This document shows positions 1 to 6,731 of a stretch of DNA of 7,522 nucleotides, piece after piece. A model generated the notes under the pieces. It saw only the letters and a program-made list of their open reading frames with translations, ran no database searches and had not been told where the DNA came from. The DNA lies in NCBI GenBank assembly GCA_028818995.1, contig JAPPMR010000163.1, positions 1 to 7,522 on the forward strand, read 5' to 3'. This DNA is from Candidatus Poribacteria bacterium (GTDB taxonomy: Bacteria; Poribacteria; WGA-4E; WGA-3G). How positions within the stretch are numbered: position 1 is the stretch's first letter; every line of letters starts with the position of its first letter. The translations under genes were made by a program, and so were the position numbers.

Positions 1-14
1 GCGTACTATTGATG

Positions 15-1958
15 CTAAAGGGAATGTCCCGCACCTGAAGAAGGCATATAAAGATTCATCACAAAACTAATTAAACTCAGCACGCTTCGCGGCACAAAAT
101 CACCTAAAACCAATCCGAGGAAAAAGGGTATCGCCCTACGATAAGTTTGCCAACCCGAGAACCGTAGAATCATGAACTTAATGAACCAACTCACCATAAC
201 AGGAAACCAAAAGTATATCAAGCCACCCCACGAAGCACCTGAAAGGACGTATCCCGATGGATGTAATGTCCACCACAGCAGACGGGTACGCAAAAAATTA
301 AGAAGAAAAACAAAACCGAAACCTCCTCCCATAAATATGATCGAACCCAGATTTGCTTCCTTTGGATGTTGTAGCCAACTTTGAAGTGGATTAAAACTCT
401 CCCATCCAAAGTGTCCTACATGTCCTTGACATCTTGCAAGTACACCGTAGTGATATGCTACATGTAGGTACGTCCAAAACGTTGCAAGTGCACCAACACC
501 GATGGCAAGAGTCATGCTCAAAAGTAAGGTTTTGCCGGGAATCCGCGCCTGATCCCCAATTCGCAGGGATTCAATTTGGTTTGGCATTGGATGTGAACGG
601 TTGCAACGGTTAAAAGCGTACAAAAATGTCATCACGGTGAGGTTTGCTGCTCCCAAAGTGCGAGTTCCAAATATGTTCACCATCATTTGGCGCGGATTGA
701 TACCGATTACTTCGTGATAGGGTGGTCCTAATTCTGCACGAACTCGTCCGATTGCTAAAGCAAATGCGACAAATAAAGCGTAAAAGATAGCAATAACCCA
801 TAAAGACATTCCTGCAATATAACAGAAAGCAAACACCGCTCCCACGCTGAGAATTGAGAGAATTGCAGTTGTCCGATAAGATATTGGCTCGGTGCTATCG
901 TCGCCACGTTCAAGTCCAATGACATGTTTGAAGAACCTAAGGATATGTCTGCGGCCCATCCACAAAGTTAGCACAGCAATACCAACCCAAGCCCCGGATG
1001 CCCGGTCATTAAGGTGAAGTTTACTGATATTTGTCAAACCTACTGCACTCGCAATCACCCGTTCTGCGCGTGTTAACCAAAAGAAAAACCACGTAGAAAA
1101 CGCGAGGTCAAGCGGCATGAAATAGGTCAATCCAACAATAGCGAGGTTGAAGGACATGGAGACATAACCGACAGCATTCCAAGGTCTTTCTGTTATGTGT
1201 CTATCAAGCCGGTAACTGGACGGAAAAGCAGGTATTACTGGAAACAGATCATGCAAGCCAGCAATAACACGGAGCAGCGCAGCAATTCCAAACCCTATCC
1301 ATAGTGAACGTGAACGGAAAAAACTGCGGTTCGTTGTCATCTGCAACGGCAACTGTGTTAGAGGAAAACTTAATTTTTCGCGTTCCATCCACTGTTTCCT
1401 GAGCAATAGTCCTAAACAGAGCAACGACCCGTAGAGCAGTAAAATAAAACTCGACCAGATGAGTACTGGTTTCATCCATATACGGATATGTTCCCCCAAA
1501 TAGAGACTTGATTCACCCTCATAATAACCGGCTAACCATTCAGGTTCATGTGCGGTAAGCCATTGAGGGATATGGTGCAGGAAGAGCTGCGCCCACTCAT
1601 TTTCAGCAGTCGCAAACCAAAACGGATGTGCCAAAGTCCCCATCAGGATTGCCATCATCGCATGTCCAGAAATGGTGGAAACCATTGTCACCATGATATA
1701 GATCAATAAAAGTTCAGCGGGAGTGAAGGCAATACGCGGTGAGATTCTGCGGAGAAGAACGTTGAGCGCAAGTAGCACTACCAACGTAAAGACTGCGTTA
1801 GAAAAAGGGGAAACAAGTGTATAGACTGCGTACCAGAGTTCGCTGGCTATTCCGACCCAGTACGCATTGACGATGACGAGGATTAAACCAACAATTATCG
1901 CTTTTTTGGTGATTATCTCGGTGGTGTATGAGGATTGCTGATTCATTGATTTTTGCAA
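15..1958 (-). CDS. Polytopic membrane protein, DUF6785/DUF6784-like, function unknown
   Basis: A 647-residue, very hydrophobic protein with about 12-14 predicted membrane segments (for example near residues 18-38, 51-70, 80-110, 162-186, 262-282, 364-404, 478-500, 536-556, 570-594 and 608-634). The stretch around 79-150, with a FTPAELL-type motif, a HPFWFAT motif, ENEW, and WLAGYYEGES, is the pattern I associate with the DUF6785 family; the second half has RVRAELGPPYHE (405-416) and HPMPNQIE (456-463). Substrate and role are not known; a transporter distantly like oligopeptide transporters is a guess from size and topology only. The open frame begins at a TTG (1956-1958); an ATG four codons later (1944-1946) is an equally good or better start and gives 643 residues. 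Neither has a clear Shine-Dalgarno site. It lies 36 bases after the VWA gene, so it is probably co-transcribed. The C-terminus looks complete. Confidence 0.8.
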   Translation of the reverse strand: MQKSMNQQSSYTTEIITKKAIIVGLILVIVNAYWVGIASELWYAVYTLVSPFSNAVFTLVVLLALNVLLRRISPRIAFTPAELLLIYIMVTMVSTISGHAMMAILMGTLAHPFWFATAENEWAQLFLHHIPQWLTAHEPEWLAGYYEGESSLYLGEHIRIWMKPVLIWSSFILLLYGSLLCLGLLLRKQWMEREKLSFPLTQLPLQMTTNRSFFRSRSLWIGFGIAALLRVIAGLHDLFPVIPAFPSSYRLDRHITERPWNAVGYVSMSFNLAIVGLTYFMPLDLAFSTWFFFWLTRAERVIASAVGLTNISKLHLNDRASGAWVGIAVLTLWMGRRHILRFFKHVIGLERGDDSTEPISYRTTAILSILSVGAVFAFCYIAGMSLWVIAIFYALFVAFALAIGRVRAELGPPYHEVIGINPRQMMVNIFGTRTLGAANLTVMTFLYAFNRCNRSHPMPNQIESLRIGDQARIPGKTLLLSMTLAIGVGALATFWTYLHVAYHYGVLARCQGHVGHFGWESFNPLQSWLQHPKEANLGSIIFMGGGFGFVFLLNFLRTRLLWWTLHPSGYVLSGASWGGLIYFWFPVMVSWFIKFMILRFSGWQTYRRAIPFFLGLVLGDFVPRSVLSLISFVMNLYMPSSGAGHSL

Positions 1959-1994
1959 GGGATAAAACGCTGCGAAACCTAATCCGTCCCCTTT

Positions 1995-3728
1995 TTAATG
2001 ATTTGGTTTGTTCATTTTATGTCCGTTAGGCATTGCGACCCAAATCCCACCTGTCTGCTGTGCCACCTGTTGTTGGAAGGTGTCGGAAGTGCCGATCACA
2101 CTCACAATGACCGGTATATCCTGTAAGAACTGTATGGTGCCGGTGGGAGATTTCATCTTTACTGGTTCATCTGTCATGAGGATAAAATGTTTTTTGGCAT
2201 TAGGACGAAATTTTATGCGTCTGGTGCCCTCAGCGACAGCGTGAATTAGGTTTTCATCCTTTTGACACGGCAGCTGTAGGATAGCGTGTATCTGCTGTTG
2301 TGTTTGTGAAGGTTTGAAAACATTGACCATATTGACGGTGCCATCTGCGCGGAACCGTACGACACCCACTCTATAGTCAATCAGCGCGATATCCCAATCC
2401 CGTAGCCAAAAATCTATCTGTTGCCTAAGATATAGCATTTTATTTTCCATACTTTTGCTGCCATCAATAAATAGAATAATATCCACTGGCATATTCGTAG
2501 CATCTTTTAGAATTACTTTGCTGATTGCCTGGGCGGTATACGGATTACTTATAGGTGTTTTTTGCGCAATGGTGTCCTGTGGAATAGCGTGCCATATTCC
2601 ACCTGTGTCTGTTGCGAGTCGTTTGTGATCTTGATTGTTAACACCGAGCACATTTACATGAATTTGGTTTTTTTGACATTGCTGGATGACATGATCTGCT
2701 GTTAGTCTTTGTTGGGTTTCGAGTTTGCGTTCATCTGAGACGAGGATAAGATGTTTGATGGTATTTTTGCGGAACTGCATTTTCCTCACAGTCTGATCGA
2801 TTGCATCCAATATATTTTCATCGTAGCCCGCTTCAATTGCGTAGAGTAGTTGCTTTATATAGTCAACATTTGTTGTCAACGGATGCATCTCAATATCGTT
2901 GCCCCTGTTTCGGAATGTTGTGAATAGGGTAAGCCCAAGGGCATAGTTACCTCCCGATGCTTCGTAAAAATCAATCATTTGACCGAGGTGGTCAGCGACA
3001 GATCTTATCTTGTCGTGCATAGAGCCACTGATATCCACAACAAAAACAACATCAATCGGTGCTCCGTCACTACTTTGGATAATATTTTCGGCAATATCTT
3101 TTAGGGTGTTGCCAAAGAGTGAACTTCCTCCTATACCTACGTCTATTTTACCCACCTCGTCAACCGCACCTGTGCCTTTTATGTGCTTACCGATTCCCGC
3201 GCCTGTGCCTTTTCCGGGTGTCCTGAGACCGGTTCCCCCGCGTCTACCATAACTTTTTCCGGGTGTGTCGCTTGTAGCCGAGGAAATAGGGGCGAGGACA
3301 GACTCTGGTGCGGGTTTCAAATCAGCATCGGTGGATAAATCAAGCATCTCCAAAAGTATGGGAACGCTGACATCTATTTTTTCGGGGGCGGCCTCGTGAA
3401 TTTCAACTTGCGTCTGTGCGGCGGGGGACATTTTCGCTATCTCTAAAGATTGTTTCGGTTGAGCAACGGTCTCTTTCTTTTCTAAAATTCTCTCTTCTCT
3501 TGGTATCGGGATTTTTTCTTTCGGTGTCTCTTTCTTTTTCTCGATATTCTGACGTGGTAACTCAGAAATAATATCTACCTGTATTTCATCTTCTATCTCA
3601 GTTACTTGTGATCTAAGAAAAAAGAAAGTGAAAATGATGAGGAACAGCACATGCACACCTACAGAAATCCTCAATGCACGTTTCCGGTATTGTTGTCGAA
3701 AAGACTTTCTGAGTAAATGACTATTCAT
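1995..3728 (-). CDS. TonB-like membrane-anchored protein with two tandem VWA domains
   Basis: 577 residues. A basic N-terminus (residues 7-20) precedes one membrane segment (about 21-38), then a VDIISELP stretch and a Lys/Glu/Pro-rich region (60-95), the layout of a TonB/TolA-type inner-membrane anchor with its bulk in the periplasm. A Gly-rich linker follows (about 156-206, GKGTG repeats). Two VWA domains make up the rest: VWA1 about 225-385 with metal-site motif DISGS (D232, S234, S236) and D332; VWA2 about 414-568 with DGSKS (D422, S424, S426) and D520. The usual MIDAS threonine is not visible; both domains have DEN there (303-305, 491-493). VWA domains bind protein partners through a divalent metal; the partner is unknown. 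No TonB C-terminal receptor-binding domain is present, so it should not be named tonB. The ATG has a good ribosome-binding site overlapping the stop of the TPR gene. Confidence 0.88.
   Translation of the reverse strand: MNSHLLRKSFRQQYRKRALRISVGVHVLFLIIFTFFFLRSQVTEIEDEIQVDIISELPRQNIEKKKETPKEKIPIPREERILEKKETVAQPKQSLEIAKMSPAAQTQVEIHEAAPEKIDVSVPILLEMLDLSTDADLKPAPESVLAPISSATSDTPGKSYGRRGGTGLRTPGKGTGAGIGKHIKGTGAVDEVGKIDVGIGGSSLFGNTLKDIAENIIQSSDGAPIDVVFVVDISGSMHDKIRSVADHLGQMIDFYEASGGNYALGLTLFTTFRNRGNDIEMHPLTTNVDYIKQLLYAIEAGYDENILDAIDQTVRKMQFRKNTIKHLILVSDERKLETQQRLTADHVIQQCQKNQIHVNVLGVNNQDHKRLATDTGGIWHAIPQDTIAQKTPISNPYTAQAISKVILKDATNMPVDIILFIDGSKSMENKMLYLRQQIDFWLRDWDIALIDYRVGVVRFRADGTVNMVNVFKPSQTQQQIHAILQLPCQKDENLIHAVAEGTRRIKFRPNAKKHFILMTDEPVKMKSPTGTIQFLQDIPVIVSVIGTSDTFQQQVAQQTGGIWVAMPNGHKMNKPNH
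2025..3056 (-). repeat. Tandem internal duplication: two VWA domains in one protein
   Basis: The two VWA domains align through their whole length at protein level. Shared blocks in order are PIDVVFVVDISGSM / PVDIILFIDGSKSM, DENILDAI / DENLIHAV, QFRKNTIKHLILVSDE / KFRPNAKKHFILMTDE, and a C-terminal TGGIWHAIP / TGGIWVAMP. The first domain is slightly longer between the last two blocks. The copies have diverged substantially at the residue level, so this is an old duplication within the gene and not a recent DNA repeat. Both copies keep the DxSxS metal-site motif, which suggests both are still functional. Confidence 0.85.
3110..3261 (-). repeat. Gly-rich linker with short in-frame repeats
   Basis: This part of the VWA gene encodes a Gly/Lys/Thr-rich linker at about residues 156-206, with TPGK twice and KGTG twice. 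At DNA level (plus strand) cctgtgcctttt occurs at 3169-3180 and 3202-3213, 33 bases apart, and ttttccgggtgt at 3210-3221 and 3255-3266, 45 bases apart; both spacings are multiples of three. It probably is a flexible spacer between the membrane anchor and the VWA domains, with a length that could vary by slippage or recombination between strains. Confidence 0.6.
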
Positions 3729-3734
3729 GCCAAT

Positions 3735-3740
3735 CCCTCA
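3735..3740 (-). promoter_or_regulatory. Ribosome-binding site of the VWA gene, overlapping the TPR stop codon
   Basis: On the minus strand TGAGGG stands six bases before the ATG at 3726-3728. Its first three bases are the TGA stop codon of the TPR gene. This is the strongest Shine-Dalgarno match seen before any start in the window, it confirms the start chosen for the VWA gene, and it means that ribosomes finishing the TPR protein end exactly on the initiation site of the next gene, so the two are likely translationally coupled. Confidence 0.75.
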
Positions 3741-5033
3741 TTTTGACTTGATGTTGAGTTGAAAATCTGTTGTTGCCAGCGGTGTTTGGTTCTTATCTAA
3801 GACCTGTATTTCTATAGGCACTTTTCTGGTGCGTGCTTGTTTATCAGCTGTCATCGGGATCCGCATCATTTCAAATCCATTTTTCCGTATGTCCAGTGTT
3901 CTATCGGGTATCTGATAGCGTAATCCGCCGATAGACTTTGGCAGTATACTCACTTTCAACTCTTTTACGGTGCCGCCGGAGTTAGAAATCATCAACTTCA
4001 GACGTACATTTTCGCCAGCATCTATGTATCCGTTCTTGTTGGTTGGGTCTTCTAAAGTGGGGTGGATTAAAAGATCGGGTGGTACTTTTTCAGGTAAAAT
4101 CCGATCGAAGACACCGAATTTGAAAGCGATAAATCCGCAGACTGTGAGGATTGCGATGTTGAGCAGGTATCCTTTTATTTTTCTTTGAAGTTGCTGCTGT
4201 TTTTCCCGTTTGGTGAGGAAAATGATGGCGTTTTGGAGTTCTTGTGCGGGTCGGGAGTCGGGTCTAATCCGTAATGCAATGTCTGCCTCACTCTTGGCAT
4301 TGTCCAATGCGCCGATTTCCAAGTAAGTCTGTCCAAGTTGTTGATGTGCCAGATAGGACTGTGGCTCTGCCTTTATTATCTTTTTGAATACTGCTTCTGC
4401 TTGCGGGTATTGCTTATTGTTGAGAAAAACGCGTCCGCGTTCCATCTCTTTGTCAATATCCGTTGGAACAGGATCAGGGTTTGGTACAGGTTCAGTTTTT
4501 TCTGTGGTCGGTGTATCGGTATTGTTCGGTGTTGATTGTGACGAGTTGGGGTCAATTGCTTCTAACAAGGACAGCGCAGCGGTATAGTTTGGATCAATTT
4601 TGAGCGCGGTTTGCACAGCATTTTTTGCTTCTTGTAATTGATGCTGTCCGAAGTAAGCAAGCGCAAGTGAATGGTATGCCTCTTTATGCGCCGCATCGAA
4701 GGTAATCGTCTTCTGAAATGATTTAACTGCTTCACTATAACGTGCTGCGTTGAGGGCAGTAATACCTGTATCGTAGTGGGCATCTTTTAATGTGTCTACG
4801 ATGGACTGGACTACAGGAGAGTTGGGGGCTAAACGCTGTGCGTTGAGGGCAGATATCTCAGCATTATCTAATGCATTTTGGGCAAGATAGGCACGACATA
4901 ATTCGCAGTGTGCGTCAACGAAATCATGATCCAGTTCAAGAACCTTATTGAAATGCGTAATCGCTTCGTCATATTGGGCATCACGTAGGTATGCTTTACC
5001 GAGTGTGTGATGAGCATCTCTGATATCATTCAT
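3738..5033 (-). CDS. TPR-repeat membrane protein with C-terminal beta-sandwich-like domain
   Basis: 431 residues, no signal peptide. Four TPR-like helical repeats at about 8-37, 41-71, 84-113 and 118-149 (ending in typical ALKIDPN), then a Pro/Thr/Asn-rich linker (162-192), then two more TPRs at about 194-225 and 228-259. A basic stretch (275-287) precedes one membrane segment (about 289-306). After it, residues 318-430 form a beta-rich domain with DPTNKNGYIDAGE (329-341), followed by an alternating hydrophobic pattern and NSGG, like the CARDB-type or related Ig-like domains that start with NGxxDxGE. By the positive-inside rule the TPRs should be cytoplasmic and the beta domain periplasmic. 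TPRs bind protein partners; the partner is not known, but the coupled dual-VWA protein is the obvious candidate. The ATG is the only start: an in-frame stop lies at 5052-5054, seven codons upstream. Only a weak AGG precedes it. Confidence 0.88.
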   Translation of the reverse strand: MNDIRDAHHTLGKAYLRDAQYDEAITHFNKVLELDHDFVDAHCELCRAYLAQNALDNAEISALNAQRLAPNSPVVQSIVDTLKDAHYDTGITALNAARYSEAVKSFQKTITFDAAHKEAYHSLALAYFGQHQLQEAKNAVQTALKIDPNYTAALSLLEAIDPNSSQSTPNNTDTPTTEKTEPVPNPDPVPTDIDKEMERGRVFLNNKQYPQAEAVFKKIIKAEPQSYLAHQQLGQTYLEIGALDNAKSEADIALRIRPDSRPAQELQNAIIFLTKREKQQQLQRKIKGYLLNIAILTVCGFIAFKFGVFDRILPEKVPPDLLIHPTLEDPTNKNGYIDAGENVRLKLMISNSGGTVKELKVSILPKSIGGLRYQIPDRTLDIRKNGFEMMRIPMTADKQARTRKVPIEIQVLDKNQTPLATTDFQLNIKSK

Positions 5034-5066
5034 TGAACCTATTCTACTGTGTTATAAGGTAAGTTT

Positions 5067-6611
5067 TCAATTTATTTGTCCAGAACCGTGTGCAAGATTT
5101 TGCAATTCTTCTCCCAAAAACTTCAGCGTCTGATCAAGTGTGTGGTACAGCTGGATGGTACTTCCAACCTCATCAGCTTTTATGATGCGAATTGCTTCCT
5201 GTAATTGCGTGTCATATTTTAAATTTACAACCCGTTCAATACCGACATTGAGGTTAAACAGTTGTTCTGCACGTAATGTCAACCACCGCAGGCTAACCCT
5301 TAACCCTTCACTTGCAAGAGTTTGCTTAAACTGTGGGAGTCCTGTTTCAAGTAATGCAAAATCTTTAGGTATTTCTCCGGTACGTTTGATCTCTTCTTCA
5401 ATCCAATTGGTGACAAAATCTTCAACGGCATTTCTTTCTGAGACGAGTCTCTGCATCACTTGTTCAATTCTATTCGGTTCAACCTCAGCAATAGGAACCT
5501 GTGGGGTGATGCCAGATTTATCAATTGATGTTCCATTAGGTGTATAATATGAGGAGATAGTGAGCGAGATTGCACCGATCCCTGTCAAGGGGTATCGTTT
5601 TTGAACAACGCCTTTACCATAAGTTTTTGTGCCGACAAGAATACCTCGTCCAGTATCTTTTATTGCACCAGCGACAATTTCGGAAGCACTTGCGCTATAC
5701 TCATCAACGAGAACAACGATCGGAATTTCTGGAGGGCACAAGATGTTAGAGTGGGCAGGATATGCCTCATCAAATTCGCTATTCCGTCCCCTCGTAGAGA
5801 CAATAACACCACTATTGATAAATGCGTCAGCAATGTGATATGCAGCGTCAAGAAGTCCACCTTGATTGCTTCGCAAATCTAAAATCAACGCTTGCATTTC
5901 TGCATCTTTATGTGCAGCGAGTGCTTTATTGAATTCTTCCTCTGTCCCGCCTGCCCTGTCTGTTCCAATGAATTTGGTGATTCGAATATAACCAATTTTG
6001 TCTTCAAGCATAGTTGATGTAACACTTGGTACTGAAATTTTGGCTCGTGTCAGTTTTATCTCAAACGGCTGAAGGAATTTTCGCTGCACGGTAAGTGTTA
6101 CATCTGTATCCACAGCACCTCGAAGTAAATCGACGACATCGTGGATAGTCATACCTGTCCTTTCACCTAAATAAATTTGCTTTCCGTTGACTTTGGTAAT
6201 ATAGTCGCCAGCTTGTAGTTGTGCTGTTTCTGCGGGGGTTCCAGGCATCGGTTTAGAAATTTTAACAAATCCGCGGTGATCGGTGTAAATGCTAACACCA
6301 AGTCCACCAAATTCCGCGTTGTATAGATTCTCAACAGAACGTTGATGATCACGTTCGGATAGAAGATAGGTGTATGGATCTCCGATTGCAGCGAGCGCGC
6401 CTTTAATTGCCCCTTCGTACATTGCATGTTTATCTACCGGTTTGTAGTAATTATTTTCAGCGGTTCTAATAGCAAAAGTGAGAGCTTTGTTTAACTCCAC
6501 TAGCGTGACTCGTTCATCATTTGTTGCATCTTTTTCACTGGAATGTATGAATAGCAAAGGAATCCCAATCGCGATAACTAAAACGATGAAGGACAATGTA
6601 AATCTTTTCAT
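5067..6611 (-). CDS. S41 family carboxy-terminal processing protease (CtpA/Prc type)
   Basis: 514 residues. An N-terminal hydrophobic segment (about 5-23) after MKR acts as signal or signal anchor and places the enzyme in the periplasm. Residues 40-95 match the N-terminal helical region of Ctp proteases (GAIKGALAAIGDPYTYLL). The PDZ domain is about 98-178 (FGGLGVSI, then GTPAETAQLQAGD). The catalytic core is about 195-375: S308 in SASASE, D319, and K333 in YGKG. The spacings of 11 and 25 residues equal those of Ser430, Asp441 and Lys455 in E. coli Prc, so an intact Ser-Lys active site is expected. These enzymes cut proteins near their C-termini in envelope quality control or signalling. Beyond the core a helical region of about 90 residues (375-466) precedes the usual DTQLQEAIRII segment, and a further tail of about 37 residues follows. 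The gene opens the four-gene run; the TPR gene starts 33 bases later. Confidence 0.95.
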   Translation of the reverse strand: MKRFTLSFIVLVIAIGIPLLFIHSSEKDATNDERVTLVELNKALTFAIRTAENNYYKPVDKHAMYEGAIKGALAAIGDPYTYLLSERDHQRSVENLYNAEFGGLGVSIYTDHRGFVKISKPMPGTPAETAQLQAGDYITKVNGKQIYLGERTGMTIHDVVDLLRGAVDTDVTLTVQRKFLQPFEIKLTRAKISVPSVTSTMLEDKIGYIRITKFIGTDRAGGTEEEFNKALAAHKDAEMQALILDLRSNQGGLLDAAYHIADAFINSGVIVSTRGRNSEFDEAYPAHSNILCPPEIPIVVLVDEYSASASEIVAGAIKDTGRGILVGTKTYGKGVVQKRYPLTGIGAISLTISSYYTPNGTSIDKSGITPQVPIAEVEPNRIEQVMQRLVSERNAVEDFVTNWIEEEIKRTGEIPKDFALLETGLPQFKQTLASEGLRVSLRWLTLRAEQLFNLNVGIERVVNLKYDTQLQEAIRIIKADEVGSTIQLYHTLDQTLKFLGEELQNLAHGSGQIN

Positions 6612-6731
6612 GAGGATACCCCACTGCGGTTAAATTCGTTTCAAAGTTGATGTATGGTATTTTTAACGTCTTTATATTTTATCACAATTCCAACATGAGT
6701 GCAATAAATTTCACAAAGCTGCTTACATCTG
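6612..6731. other. Intergenic gap between acyltransferase and protease genes
   Basis: This 120-base AT-rich gap is the longest non-coding stretch in the window. It holds the promoter-like pair noted separately and a weak ribosome-binding site. I see no convincing hairpin plus T-run terminator after the acyltransferase TAG stop, so read-through into the protease gene remains possible. Confidence 0.6.
6676..6704 (-). promoter_or_regulatory. Possible sigma70-type promoter for the protease operon
   Basis: On the minus strand TTGCAC (6699-6704, three of six consensus bases) and TAAAAT (6676-6681, five of six) are separated by exactly 17 bases in an AT-rich stretch. A start of transcription near 6669 would give a leader of about 58 bases before the protease ATG. 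A weak purine-rich GGGG (6619-6622) stands seven bases before that ATG. This is a pattern match only. Confidence 0.4.

Noticed and set aside
3010..3252. Plus-strand Pro-rich open frame of 80 codons
   Set aside because: Its Pro-rich composition is the mirror of the Gly-rich linker of the VWA gene on the opposite strand; it is a shadow.
1995..3728. Naming the VWA gene tonB, or batA/batB
   Set aside because: There is no TonB C-terminal domain, and Bat proteins have one VWA domain flanked by membrane helices near both ends; the architecture here differs from both.
4892..4909. CELC in the second TPR as a heme or metal site
   Set aside because: A c-type heme site needs CxxCH and no His follows; the cysteines sit within a normal TPR helix, and the TPR region has no export signal.
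5140..5547. Plus-strand open frame of 135 codons
   Set aside because: It lies antisense inside the well-supported protease gene; its translation has no recognisable motif and is rich in Ser and Cys, as expected from a shadow frame.
6612..6731. Rho-independent terminator or small RNA in the gap
   Set aside because: No stable GC-rich stem followed by a T-run could be found by eye on either strand.
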